Assembly (NCBI GenBank): GCA_013399695.1
Contig: VXAU01002076.1
Location: 41,379-105,378 of the forward strand
DNA length: 64,000 nucleotides
Origin: Formicarius rufipectus
Taxonomy: Eukaryota > Chordata > Aves > Passeriformes > Formicariidae
Direction of reading: 5' to 3'
Shown: positions 37,837 through 52,800 of the stretch, piece by piece
Layout of the letters: each line of letters begins with the position of its first letter
How positions within the stretch are numbered: position 1 is the first letter of the stretch
Translations under genes and position numbers: made by a program
Notes under the pieces: model-generated
Databases searched by the model: none
What the model saw: the letters and a program-made list of their open reading frames with translations, nothing else
Told to the model about the DNA's origin: nothing

Positions 37837-40800
37837 CTAGAAAAGAAGACAGAACAACTAAACAAAGAGGAAATTATTCCAGCCAGCTGATAGCAAACAC
37901 AACACTCACAATTACTCAGTTCAATCCCTTACCTTTAATTGTACAGATAAATATTCTTCTTTTTTTCTTTCTATTAATTTTAGGAATAACAGTGCCAGCT
38001 ATCATAAAGCCTCCTAATTGGGAGTGCATATTGTGTAGGCACAGCAGTTTACCAGGAGAGTGAGTCAGAGCTAGGGAATAGTTGCCAGAACACTACGACA
38101 GCTCTAACACCAGAAACAGCTATCTCTGGGTGACATTACAGCCATATAACAGCACTAGCCAGTGTCAGTGAACTTTGCTAGTGAGCTATCCGTATCCCTA
38201 GATAAAAGGGAGGAGGAAGCATCCCTCAGGCAGGTTTCAACGTTCTGCAGTCAACCTGCATTTTAAAAAGTATATTCCACTTACCAGCACAAAAATTATC
38301 TTGTGAATAAACTCAAAATTTCATGTGCTGTACTACTGCATAGGTGCCAGGGGGTTAATTTCTTGTTTGTGTTTTACTATTATGTTAAGGAGCAACAATT
38401 TAAAATATAAACTACAAGAAGTTTTGTACTAACCGGTGACTGGGTTTTGGAAAAGTTGACATGGGCATAAAGGAGAACTGCTATGTCCTTATGTCCAGCT
38501 TCCAGGGCTATTGAAAGTGCTGTGCTGCCATCCTGAGAGAAGAAAGGAAGAAACATGAGAATTAATGCCTGTTTGCATTAACAGATCTCTTAAAAGCCCC
38601 ATCATTCCACAAAGAAGGGAAGTTACAAAATGCTGTTCATACAATTAGGTTAATTTAGACTCTTGTTTAATTTCTTTTATTATAAGCCTTGCACTGCTGT
38701 TTTATGAGGCAGTCCAATTGTCAGAGGCCTCATAATTTCTCTCAATGAGGAGTCTTGATTATTGCTGAGGAAGAATGAGCACACCATTACCACAACAACA
38801 CTACACATGGTGCTGTGCAAGACTAGTGATTTCAGAAGACTGTGCTGTCTGAGAGAAGCTACAATGCCAGGAAGAGAAAACAGGATAAATGCTAATCAAA
38901 TATAATGATAATTGCTGTGTTATAATGATAATGGTTGTGTTAGAGCTCCCATTAACACTAGGAGAATTTGCACTCGTAATTCCAAATGTTCCTTGATGGA
39001 AGTCTAAATACAAACAAAATGGACTTTCCCAGTCAAATACTGTATCCTGAGTTTCTCATAAGATACTTTCTGAAATCTCAGTTGTTGAGGGTGCTAGAAG
39101 CAAAAAGTGTTTTTGCTGAAAGGATAATTTATTGATCTGCTGTTTAGACCATGTTTGGTCCAGGAAGAAGCAGATGTCAGGCATCCTGTGATGTGAACCC
39201 CTGGCTTGCTGGTTGGCTCACTGCCTGGCTTCTGGCTCTTGCACAAGGAAGTTTCTACAGTAATGCCCATATTTGAAATGTGCTCACAGAGCTGGACGCA
39301 TATTCCATAACTCCTGCCACAGCACTGGTATTGGAAAAGTTGGCTCCAGTTTTTAAACTATAAACCCTTTTTCCAGCACAGGGCACGACAGACAGCAGCC
39401 ACATGGGAAATCTTCTTATGAGACTACAGGGAGCAATTATGGATAAAGCATATAGGGAGCTAGAACAGCTGTCCACTACAATGCAATATAATGCACTACA
39501 AATGCACAACAAACTCCACAGTCCACACACATTCTTAAAGAGACATGCAGAATCACAGTCAGAATGGCACACATTAATACAATGATGCTCAGCTTACTAC
39601 TGACCATGCTGCCTGCATGACTACTGAAAAGCATTGCTGTAACATTCAGAATAGCTAGGGGAATGCTAAAACTCAGTATCTCACAGCACAGACAAGCCCA
39701 TTATGAAATGAATAAGCAGCAAACTATGCTTGGGAAACAGTATGAAACTGGCTACAGGAATACTCAAGTATCATGTTCCATAAAGATTTTTAAATTAGTG
39801 ACAAAGAGTGCTAATAGCATCCAGGCTGCAGTAACCTAGATTGCCCCCAGAAGTGTTTGTTACACTGAGGTCTTCTTACATTTTCCACTCAGGCCAGCTG
39901 TTACACACTGCTAGCACCATCAGGCAACTGAGCTGCCTCCTGCAGCAGGTGAGTGAAAGAAGAGAAATTATGTCTCTGCCTCTCTGCAAGAGATACAACA
40001 AATAACCACCCTCTGCCTTCCCAAATCCAAAACTCAGGCTCCATTTCAGTGCTCAGTGGGCAGAAAAACAGGAAGAATGGAAAAGTACCCAAGAAATGTT
40101 ATTAACATGAATACAGTACTGGCAAGAAACCAGTTGAGTCAACATTTTCAAGCCTGAGCATTCTACAGAGCAAAATGGCTGCTGACAGACTGCAATGATC
40201 CTTGCAACCAAAAATATAGAAGCATCTCACTTGTCACTAAAGTCACAGCCTGTATCTCTTGTCAGGACAATGTAGCTTTGTGACCGAGACCAAACCTGTA
40301 CTCTCTCAAGTCACGGTGTAGGTACAATGTGAACATCCTGTCAAGAGAACTGTACGGCTGATGTTCACCATGGGCACACAAAAGCAATAGAGCAAAGCCT
40401 CAAGTCACCAGATAAGGTCCTATCTGAAAAGTGGAAAACTCCTGTGAAAGGGGGAAGGAATGTGAGAAGGGACAAAGTTTTACTGCAATCTAGCAAATAC
40501 TGTTTTCTGTTCTGGCCACTAAACACCTACAGCTAACCACAGAAATCACTACCAGGTAGGTCTGTTAGAAAAGTAGAACTACTAGCCAAATAATCACAGC
40601 ACTTACTACCATTAAGCAGAAGATTCACATGGTTGGTATTTTAGCACTCTGAGTCAGGGATTCACTTAAGAAGATTTCAGTACCACTGTCTGGAAAGGCA
40701 ACTCACATTGTCCTCCAGGATGCCGTTACATCCAGGCTGAGCCAGCAGAAGTTTAACAATCTCTACATGTCCATGCTCACTAGCACACATCAGAGCTGTA

Positions 40801-43800
40801 GAGCCTTCGTCATCCTGGATATTGACATCTGCACCACAGGCCAGTAAAGCTTTTACCATGTCTATCCGGCCATGACTCACAGCCAGCATCAGTGCAGTCT
40901 GACCAGCCTGCACAGAGACAAGAGGAAAACCCAAGTAACTACAGAGACAATCAGTGACAAAGCATGAACACTTATTTTTTTGACACTATGCTTCTTCTGG
41001 GGAAAAGAAATTGTTAATTTACACAGTACTCTCAAGGCTCTGATTGTCATTATTTAAATACCTTTTATGCATCATATATCCCACATTCACTTAGCTGTTC
41101 ATTGAATTAATGGAAGATATCCAATCTGTTTCCAGATGCCTGCAGTTATTTGGAAAGAGTTAAATGCTGCAGAATTTGTAAATGCCTTCCAAAATTCAGT
41201 AACAGTTCTTTCTTACAATATTCAACCTTCATTTTTAGAAGAGGTCCAGACCTGAAGCTCAACTGTTCTTCCACAACTCCATTTTGTATAGAGCAATGAA
41301 AACCATACACATAAAAACCACAGATGATGAAAGCGAATGAGTGCAAAAGATGAACTGACAGCGCAGGGATGGAGCATGGAAGGAAAGATAAAACGTCCCA
41401 GGAATGCAAACTGTGCCTCATGAACCATTGGACTGACCTGGCTGGCTTTAGCATTCACGTCCCCACAGCTGAACAGTTCCTCCACTATCCTCATGTCCTT
41501 CTCTGCTTCCACAGCTGCAAGCGCAGCAAGCATGATGGGGGTATAACCAGCCTTGTTCTGGTGATTTACGTTACAGACATCTGCAGAGGGATGACATAAT
41601 TTCTTTGGAAAGCAAGAACCCAAAAAGCAGTAATTGTGCTAATCAACTGAATAAACTGTTAGTAGAGCAGCCTATAAAAAGCAGCAAATGCTTTCATAAT
41701 GGAAGCAATTCAAGGGAAAGTGGAGAATTAAAAAAATAAACAGGGGAGCTCTTGAGCCTGAGAAAGAACAGAATTCTTTTCTACTATGTGTACAACACAA
41801 GGGAGAGCACAAAGCCTTTTTATGTATTACCATTTAGGGCTTCCTATGTACATTTTTTTGCCTTTTGTAAAAGCAAGTGGTCTGAAATTTGACATGACTA
41901 TCAGGGTCATGGTTCTGACACCAGAAATACCATCAGGAAAGTCCTTAAGCTCTTCTCCTGAAAGCATCCCTGCTGCAGAACAAAAATGGCCCAGCAACAC
42001 TGTCAGTGGAAAAGCTATTTCTCCTCTGCACAAGCATTCTCCTGCAACTGGTGTTCTTTTGAAGGTCTGCAAGTGTACTGCAGGATGTTCTGGAGCTGCT
42101 AAAAAAAACCCCTTCTAAATTAACGCCTGCTTCCAGTTCTACAGTGTATGAGACTTTGAACAGAACTACTCTGGAAACAAATACAGTCAAGTCCTCTGAC
42201 TAGTACCAGCAACTGACAAGAGTTCTTTTTGTTCACATCTTACCTCTAATCTCTCTTTGCTCCTAAGATTCTGCAGAAATTCAGCAGAGTTTATTGGTTT
42301 ACCAGGGAGCAGGGATTTCAGTGTGTTCATCTTATTGGAAAGCAGGGACTCAAGACTTACATAAACAGTATCTCTAGACTAGGGGTTAAGCTGTACCACA
42401 GATAACATGCAAAAATGTTTCAAGAAATTCTTCAAATTTATTGTTAAAGGATTTCTTTTTTCATTGAAAAGAACATTTCAGAAGCAATACAGGTGCAGAT
42501 GTAAGAAAATGCACATTTTTTTCATGTTTCACAAACATCAGTGATATTACCTTGTAACTAGTAGCTCAATACTACTTTCAGACATCACTTCTGTGAAGCC
42601 ACAGGACATGACACTCTGCTACATGGACTACATCATGAGTAATGAGTAACTTTTGGAAGTGATATGCACTGACTAGACTACTTCAGGAGTGTGTTTTCTG
42701 AGGTCACATTTCAGGTTCTTTTCTATACGGCTATTTAACAAAACTGTTCTCCTGTTTGTCCTCTTCGTGACTCTGCTTGGTGATATGGAGGATTCTCTCG
42801 TCTCATCCTCTCTTCCCACTAAACACACAGACATGGAGTTCTTGAACCAAGAATCTGCCTGTGATATAATCGCACTGCAAAGCTGATCACAGTGACCATT
42901 CAGATACAGTCCACAGGAAGAATGTTGAAACCTGAAGGAATCTGACTGTTTGAAAATATTTTCTAAGTGCTGGCACAAGCAGTGTTCTCCTGCAGAGAGA
43001 ACTACCTGGCACTGGTCATGGTATTGCATTTTACAGTTAACCCTGGTGTTCACAGGCATACATGTAAGTCCTGACTTCCAGCAAGAGATGAGCATGTTCC
43101 TGCTATCTTGAGACACCAAGGGAAGCAGAAGGGCAGTTCCCTCCCACTACCACCGTGCTGCAGAGCCAGCCTGCTGTATTTCACTGTGCTCCTGACATTC
43201 CCTGCATTCCCCTGCTGTTACTCATGCTTCCCAACAGGAAGAATGCCTTCAAAGAGGACCAGAGATATCAAAGTCCTCACTTTCCTGCTGAGGAAAGCTC
43301 TGCATCTGTGACAGATGTGCTGGGTTATGAAAGTTGAGATTTGTATCATTAATATCCTTGTTTATCTGATACTACCCTTCTGAATTTATTAATATTGCTT
43401 GGCTTACATTCCAGACACGTTATTGGCCTAGTGAAGCTTTTACAACCAACTGTGACTGGTCTTTTCACTAGTTTAGAGGAAAAAAAATTCACTCAGGGAG
43501 CAGAAAAGGAGCTTAAACAGATCACATCCTGCCTGGGACCAGTTCCAACGTGATACCTTGTGCTGGCTGCCATCTGGCACATTGCATGTGGGGAGCAGAT
43601 GCTTTGGATTCTCCCCTCAGCCACTACCCTCTCTGCATTTGTGTTGCAAGGAGATTGAGAAAAGGGATCAACAACAAAAGCAACTACATGAAGCATCATC
43701 ACACTGTCCATGGATCAGGAAAATGTTCTTCTATGACAGAATGCCACACTGCTTCAGTTTCTCAGGAAGGCAGCATAGACGTGTCCAGGTGGTAGCCAGA

Positions 43801-46800
43801 AAAAGGTTCTGCACTGCCTTAGTAAGATAAAGGTGGACTATTTTGAGCGTTTAAAATGGATGGTTATACCTCAATGACCTTCCCCTGTCAGCACCCTACA
43901 CCCAACTGAGCAGCAGCTGCACTGCCTCCAGAGAAAACTGCTAGAGGACGGTGTTGCTGCACTTGGGACTACAGTCCAAGGGTCAGGGATCTAACTATAT
44001 GTTTCAAACACTGGCCAACTCTGTATATAATTTCCTTGAGTATTTTTGTAACTTCTTCAAGAAACATCACCTCAAAAGCTAGTACTAGAAACTAAGATCG
44101 TAGACTACCCACGGTCTAACTGTTAACAGTTAAAACTGCGGCTGGAAAAAGCTCAAACTTGACGTCTTGCTCATCAAGAATTTCACCTGTGAGAACTGCA
44201 AAAACCACAAATAACTTAAACAAAAACCAAGCAAACCTGTTAACCTACTTGCATCCAGAAGCAGCTTTACAATTTCAAAGTTAGAATGAGAGACACTATA
44301 ATGCAGAGCTGTGTTTCCATTTCCATCTGCCATATTGATGATATGTCTGAGGACAGCAGGAGATATCTCTTCAAAAGCAGTTATGTAGTCTCCAACCATT
44401 TCAGGGACAGCAGACTTCTGACTTGAGACACGAAACCACTCATGCTGGATGGTATTTAAACAAAACCTCTGCCAAAACCAAAACAGAAAAATTTACGTAT
44501 GGGCAATTTATTTAAAGAACTCTCCATCCCACAAATCAGCAAAGCAGGTCAAGCTTTTTTTAGTCCAATGTGGGAAGAAAGCATTCAGCTCACAAACAAG
44601 ATGACATGCTGAAGCTTCCACTCTGACTAAAGTCCTCTTTGAAACGTATTGTTTACTCCCTCTCACTTCACCCAATTGTCAGGATTCACCTCTGAGGGCA
44701 TGGATGAGATTACTCCCAAAATTAATGGTTATCATATTCAGTAAACAGAAAAAAAAAGACCTGGAGTAACCATTTTCATCAAATACTTAACTAAGTTTAT
44801 GAATCACTAATAAACACAGGAATGAGAGCTGGGAAAATGTACATTTCTCACTGGACTTAAAACAACAGTATGCTAAGTCAATTAGGCCCAGTTACAAGGC
44901 ATGAATTATCAAATGCACTGACCATATGAGAACTGGCTGGACAGCAGTTCTGCAGGAGAAGACTGGGCATTGCAAAAAATTTACATATTTACAGAATATT
45001 CTACATCACTACTCCTATAATGAAAACTTAAAAGGTCCAACTATTTCAGTTCGATCACATGTACTGCGAACATACAAACTGAAACAAAAAAATGGTCAAA
45101 AAGTGAATTTTTTTTTTATTTTAAGCACTACTCAGTGCAAAATACCACTATGAAATTATTCCTAGGCACAGAATCCCACACATTAAGTAAACAGCACCCT
45201 TCTTTTTATTCAAGTAATCCATCACTTTCCAAAAGAAGCAGTCCACAGCTCTTCCTGGTGTAATCAACAGCCATAAGAGCTGAGTATGATGGAAGAGGTT
45301 AGAACAACTTATATAGATCCTTAGCTGTACTGACATTTAACCTGTTTGGACAAGACTTCTTTACCAGCAGACAGACAGAGAACAAGAGCTAATGAGTCTG
45401 CAGTTTCTATCTACAAAGCACTAGTTGTGCTGGAAGACACTTTAAGCACAAGAAAAATGTAAATTCAAATTACACTTCCAAGGCAGAGATAATCATGTTG
45501 TTATGCCATTTTTGATACAACTCCAACAGGACCTAAAGCATTTATTCTTTGAATGCCTAAACTACTCAAGAAGGACAGATATAGGATTAAAAACTACCTG
45601 CCACAACTGTATTAAACAACCTTTCAAAACATTCCCTGAACCAAAGATGTCTAAACTGGAAACAGACAATATGACTGTGTCATAGAGACATATTTGTCTT
45701 TAAGAAGCTGCAGATGCTCTATAGTAGAGGAGATCACTGGATTGTTGCATTTTACATCACCATACAACTATAAGAAATGCAAAATTCAGTTTCATATTAC
45801 TAAGCAATGTTCCTTTGCTTTCAGATTGCCCTCACAAGGCAGCATATGCAATTCCTACATGAGGAAAATACAAAATGAATATTTCTTATTCTCTGCAGCA
45901 CTGATAAAACCACCAGTGCAGTAAGAGAGACAAACACGATTCCTGCGCTTAGAAGGAGGCAGACCATCTCCGTTTCAGAACAGACTCTGAGCTTTTGTCA
46001 TAGGAACTAACAGACTGCTCACCTCATGCAGTCACTTAATGTGAGGCCTAAGAACTGCCCACAGCAGTGTTAAAACAACACTTACAAAAATAACACAGGA
46101 ATGCACAGATGTTTTGAAACTGCACTTTCATGTTACTATTTTTATGTGTGTGCCCTGTGATGACAACACCCAGGCACACAAAGCACTTTCTCTGCATAAA
46201 GTCTCCTGACACAGCTTTGTGACTCTCGCAGGGAAGATGAAATCCTCTTCTGCTTACCCACTGCAACGCTGATCCTGCAAAACCACAAGTTAGTCCTCCC
46301 TGAATTTTTTCTGTTGCATCTCAGAGGGAATTTTGCCCTGTATTGCTTACCACGTCTTTGTTGGTTAATGTCTTGGGGTCATCAATGTTGTTTCTCAGCA
46401 GGTGACATGCAGAAAGCATTTTTTCACTTAGCTCGTATCTGAGGGAGACAGCAACATATATAGTGTATTTCAATTTTTCTGTTAGCATTTCAGCATAGAA
46501 ACATATTCTTTCTGAAACTTCTCAGGGAATTAATGCTTCCAGGCAAGCCATCTGCTGCTGCCATGCAGAAGCCTCTCTGGCAGCTCCCCTCTCCAGACAC
46601 TCCATGTTGAATGGAGATGTAAGCAGTATGCACAGCAGGAACAGAGAACATCACTTTTGTGCATTAAGACTTGGCAATGGTTCTAGTGGAAATTCTCACC
46701 TATTGCTGTATGACTGCAGAGCACACATGGTATGTTATGTGCTTTCATTACCTGATTAACAAGACAAAATGACAATAGTTGTGATGGAAATGGAATTAAC

Positions 46801-49800
46801 CAGTGGCAAACGGCACAAGCAGTGCCTCCCTGCCTGTTTCCATTCACTGGAACTAGCCTGTCTCATCCCATCCACTCTGGAAATTTACTTTTTTTCTCTG
46901 GCCCTCTTTCATTTTTATACTTCCTCTTTCCATCACAAATTTCAAAACTCATGATAGGGCTGGAAATAAGGTTTATGCCTGTCCCACATGTCACTGTGGC
47001 CGACCATCTCTGCCTATAACCTGCAGAGAGGATAACAGCAATTTTTCAGGAAAATTCTCCCAAAAAGCAGAGAAGCTAGCATGCTCATGTGCATAAGGTG
47101 GGAGTTTTAGCCTTTCTGGGTTACAAGCCAGCTGCTAGTGTGCTTCCAGAGCAATGAAATGCTCCACTACTGCATGGACCACGTCCATGCATAGCCATGT
47201 GTCCTGCTCCTTCCCCTTGAAGGGCATTGCCAGGGCAGTCAGCTTGCAAAGAACATGCTCCTCAAGTACACATGGTTATTAAAACTGTCCTGCAGCTCCT
47301 CTTCACAACCATTCCCTGCTAGGGTAACTATAAATTAGAGAGCTCTTTTGCGGAACTGCCCATCTTTCTATGCCACCTGTAAAATAACAGGCTATCCTAC
47401 CATACCGAACAATGCAAGCTTAGAGCACTTCAAAACACACAGCTCCAAGGCCTCCAAGCTCTTAATTATTAATTTCTCCATCTCTGCTGTTTAGCAGTGG
47501 ACAATTAATAGATAATCGGATGCTGTTACACCTCCAGTGAAACGACATTAATTTTGGTTTAGCTCTTTTACTGTATGCCACCTACATAATCTTCCAAGCT
47601 AGCACACTTGTAAACCACTGATGAACCTATTATCTGTATCGTCCCTTCACTGCCTATGTCTATATTCCCTTTTATCATTTATGGATGAAGAATTAGTGAA
47701 AACTCACCACATCAGTGCTTTCCATATGGCAAAAAAGGAAAGGCCGTGTCTGTCAAATCCTACCATACACAGTCCATTACCAGCAATTTGAAAAGTATCT
47801 TAAGACACGAAATGCTGAACAAGTGTGTGCTGGTGACCCTAGAAGTATATTAGAATATGGTCTCACATGAAATGTAGGATCTCAGGGCTGGACCACTTCT
47901 TTGTTTCTGTACCCCATGCTCTTACTGAGCAGTACCAGTCATGACTGAGATGCTGTGGAAGGTGCAAATGTAAGAGGCACTCTCAGCAGGCTGCTGACTT
48001 AGTGTGAATGCCTCAAGATTCATTTACTTGCTTGTTTTTACAGACCAGGCCATTAACAAGGCCTTCCCTGCTCCCAAATGAATGCTATTTGTGACCTGGG
48101 ACAGCCTCTACTAGGGGGCCCACCTGGGTCTCTCTGTTAACGGACCACTTAAAGTCAATGGGGTCAGCTGCTGGAAAGGACACCCTCTGATACCTTTTCC
48201 CTTCTCACACAGGATCGTTTTGCAGTGAAACCATCCCTGGCTGTCCCCTCAAGGAGGAGGGAAGCGGGCAGCAGTCAACAAGCAATGGGGCTGATGCTTT
48301 CTCCACCAGCCTGACCACAGGCCACAGCTTGCCCCATGCCACAAGGTGGTGGTGATCTCCTCAGAGGCACTCTGGAGATGCCAAGCAGCTTACCTCTCTC
48401 TGATTTCCACCTCCTCGGCCTCACACTCTGGGAGGGGACTGTCCTGCTGTGCCCCTGCGGCGCAGAACTCCGCAACGTGTGCAGTGGGCTGCTTCTCCTC
48501 CGTGTGCCGCTCGCTGGGGTACTCGTGGCCCTCGCACTCCTCCTCTGAATCTGAGGAGGAGCTCTCCTCGGAGCTGGAGTCATCGCTGGATGTGGTCTCA
48601 TACCTATGGGGAGAACAGGGAGGGGCACAGGTGCTTGCTCAGGGCCATTCAGCAGCAGTGAGTACCTGCTTGCACTGATGCAAATGGAAAAATTCCTTGC
48701 AAAGGCTTAGTCTTCCTTTTTTCTACTCAAAGACCTCTTCTACTCACTGAACTGTGTCAAGGCCAAATGACACTGCCATTAGTGTGTACACAGTGTGTAA
48801 TGAAAGAAGAACTTTTTTAAAGAGAAGTCTTAACACTTTGGCAGACATTGCCTTATCCCCAAAATGAAATTACTTTGTTCAGAGTGAACTGTGTCATTGC
48901 CTTGTGAGTCAGAATAAGCAGAGAAGCTAACAAGCCTATGATAACATTCCTCCACTCTAAATAATTATACTTTTAGCCAATATGTATGAAACTAGGTAAT
49001 TGGGATATTTAGGCTATATACTGCACAAAGCATTTGTACTAAAGAAAAACTAATCTGAGAAAGGGCTAGAAAAGCTGTACAAAACAATTCAATGAAACCA
49101 TTTTAAAGTTCTTTGAAACATTCTGCCAGGGCAAGTTGTATTTTAAAAGAATTTTCCATGCTGTTTTCTGTATCTGTGTAGGAAAGTTTCTATATTTATC
49201 TAACACAAAGCCAGAAATAGTAACTTTTGGGCAATGCCATCTCTTCCTGTATTGTTTAATTATACAATGCTGTGCTTGTCAGCTGCCAAAGATTTTACAA
49301 GGTTTCCTTACTGAAACACTGTCTGAGGAATGTCCCCATGACTGAGTCCATTTCATTTTAATTTGGCAGTAATCTCTATACAGGTACTTGAGACTGATGC
49401 CATATATCATATGAAAGCACAAGAGGATTAAGATGAGCCCAGCTGTTCTGCTCTTCCTTCTGGTACATATGCTCAGCAGATACATGTCAGCCTGAAGGAC
49501 AGGCCAAAGCTGTGCATGTGCTCCTGGATTCTTCCTGTCCTTCCCACTGTGAAAGTGCTACAGTGACAGATGTTTTGGAGACAGGTCTCTTACCCGCCAT
49601 TAATGCCGACAAACTGCAGGTTCTTCTTGGTGTTGCTCAAATCCTTTTTCCCATCCCTTTTCTTCATGATAGATTTAAGTGTGTTTTCATTATTAGTACA
49701 CACTGATAAAAAGGGAGACAAAGAACATGTGTTAGACAATTTTTGACAACAAACAATTCTCTGCCTAATTTACCATCGAAACTGGGTTTTCTAATGTTTT

Positions 49801-52800
49801 TATACATACAGTCATGGTGTGAGATGCACATTGGAAATACAGAAAATAGTTCCAGAATCAACTCTGGAAACTAGTGTAGCCTAACTTTCCCATCTTCCAA
49901 CATGCTGCTATTCTTTACGATGAAACTTTGAGAAAAGACATGGGCTTTTTGTTTTTCTTCACTATTTGTGAAACACTTCTAACATTGAAATAGGTTACTC
50001 TGCTCTCTTAAGAAAATCTTAATTCTTGATCTCAGAGAGCAGCAGCTCTTTGCTAGAATGGATGCATTAGTACAGACAGCATATTTAAACAATACAGAGA
50101 ACATATTTAACAATAAACTATTCAACAGGGTGGAGAAGTTCAACCAAGGCTGGTCTTTTTGATTTTAGTATTCACTGAAGCAACTTTCAAACCAATCTCT
50201 AAGCATAAGACCAATAAAACATTCATACAAATTTAAGTATTAAAAAAAAAAAAAATTAACCCTTTCTTTTTCAGTACATTTTTCTTATGAACACACTAAA
50301 TGGCATTTCCCTGACGTGCTACAATCTGCTGCTTAAAACCTAAGCGCCACCAGCAGACACAAGGTCTCATATTGTGACTTTCCCTGTAGCTGCATCTTTT
50401 CCTGCTTTTACATTTTTTGAGAATACTGAAAACGTTCTTTAACTGTATTTCATATTCAGATTCCACCAGTGTTACGAAAGGTGAATGTGAGGCAGTTATT
50501 ACCATAGAGGCCTGAGGCAAGCTGGTCATCTGTCAGGTTAATTGGAGTGAGAGTTTTATCCTGAGAAGAAAAGGACTTCCTTCCCCGAACAGTTTCCACC
50601 AGGGGAGTCTTCCTCTCCTCCTGAGCAGGTACAATGTCCTGCTCCAATTTCAGCATTCGCAAATTTGAAGTTAAGTGGGGGTTTGCAAGTTGGCCATGAG
50701 GGATGTACTCCAAACTAGCACCTGCCAGAGAAGACAGTAGGCATCACAGAGGAGTCAGACCAAAATATTTCCATCAATAGAGTGATCAACATGGGAGGGG
50801 AAATAAGCTAAACTGGGAAAAAAAGGGCAACACTTATGTTTTAAAATACTCTCTTCTAAGGACCCAATGGGAAAAGACTCTGATTGCTTTCAGAAAACTC
50901 AAGAAATAGCTGTGAGTTTCTTTTGACAAAAACATACAAGGAAAAACTATAAAGACACCAGTTTTAAAACATATGAAAGGAATGGTGCTTTCTTTTCCTT
51001 CTCTTTCAGTATGTCCAGTGACCCCTGCTCCTGCCACCCTGGCTCAGGGTGGACTCAGTGAGCTGTTCCTTGCTGACATGCCTGCAGAGCTCAGCACATT
51101 CACAGGCTCTGTGCGTTCTTTCTCCAAGAGCAGTAACTTCTTTATCATACTTCTGTTTTAAGAAATGTCATTTTCCATGAAAGCAGAACTTTTTCAGGAA
51201 ATTTTCCTTTTTGCTAGTATTCTGACTAATTCTGAAAGCTATATGCTTTACCCAGTTACTGAGACAACGGTTATAAACTCCCACACACTACATTTCTTCC
51301 CTTCCTTTTTTCCTTTTTTATTTTGGACAGGATTACACTGAGCTAGTAGTTATATTTAAATCAAATTCCAAATGTTTGGGTTATATTTTTTCCCCTTGTT
51401 GATTTGCTGGCATTTGCTCATTTTTTCCCTTTGTGTATTTAAAAGGCAGTGCTAATTACACACAGATTTTTACAGATTCCCCTGGAGTTCCTCCAGCTGA
51501 GCTATTACAAATGCTCTACCAATCTGCACACATGATTTTGTTTGTGGAACACACTGGGGGTTTTTTATGCACATATTCCACCCTAAGTGATCTTGTTAGC
51601 ATTCAAAGGAGAAAACAACAAAAAGAAAGCTTAACTTGCTTTGAATACTGTTGGGTTTTTTTTTCTTTCACTCTTTTCTTGCTTCAATTACATGTACCTC
51701 CATAGTTTTTTGCCTTTGTATTTATCAAGAATTAAGCCACAGCCTCCACATTCAAATGCATAAGTGGCACTATACAGGGTGCTAACATAATGTAACAGGG
51801 TAAATTTCAGACACTAATTTTTAGAAACACAGCTACATTCTATGTCTAGTGAGTTGTTCTTGCTAGACTGCCTTTCCCACTTCTTACTTCACCTCAGTCA
51901 TTTTTTTCCTATAACATGACATAATGAAGCTGAATTTTCCAAACACTGTCACTTCCCAGCAGCCTTGTCCTCTTTGCTCCCCTTCCCACCCAAGTGCCTG
52001 AGCTCCCAGCTCAGTCTCACCCACATATGTTTCCCAAGGCACCTCTTCCAGCAGTGAATCCTATTGCCAACTTCCACCATAGCTTAGAGCTTCTACAAAC
52101 TACAGGGGGAAGCTGTCTCTGTGGAAAGACACACAGCTGTGGCACTACAGGTATAGTAAAAAAGCTGCTTCTTCAGAGTGAAGTGTGGGGGGGGCGTTGT
52201 TTGTGTGTGTTGAAGGCAGCAGCTACCCCAGAGCTCCCTGGCCAAGAACAACCCTTCTAGAGAATCATCTGTGCACTTGGGATAAGATGGACACTCATAG
52301 AAAGCAAAAGGGGAGTCCCTTGCTCGCCCACCTCTCCCCACTTTGCAGCAGTGACTGACTTTGGTCAGATCTCTTCCCAACAGCAAGCATCATTCCTCAT
52401 CCAACAGCCAAGAAGAGAGCTGCCGAGGTGATGGAGCACTGAGCCAAAACCAAGGATTTTTCCTTAGCTGAAAAACAAGGGGAACTGTCTCTCCCTTCTC
52501 TTGCTTGGAGCAATGGCAGATACAATGAAAGAGTACCAAACACAGTAATGGGTTCCAGCTGCAGCTGGTGGTGGCTGCCTGGGTTGGTTTTACCAGGTCA
52601 CCCCTTCTGCTCCAGCCTTGCCTCCAAGAACACATGAAGGAGATGAGAAAACCTGCTCTGAAGCATCAGGGATATGCAAAGCTTCCAAAGATGCCCAGGT
52701 CTGCTTTCAAAACGTGCATCACAGTTCTCCTACAAAAGCAGCTGTGACAACCCTGGCATGTCTGCAGGCACAGCTGGGCTTCAGTGTGCCAGCACTGAGG

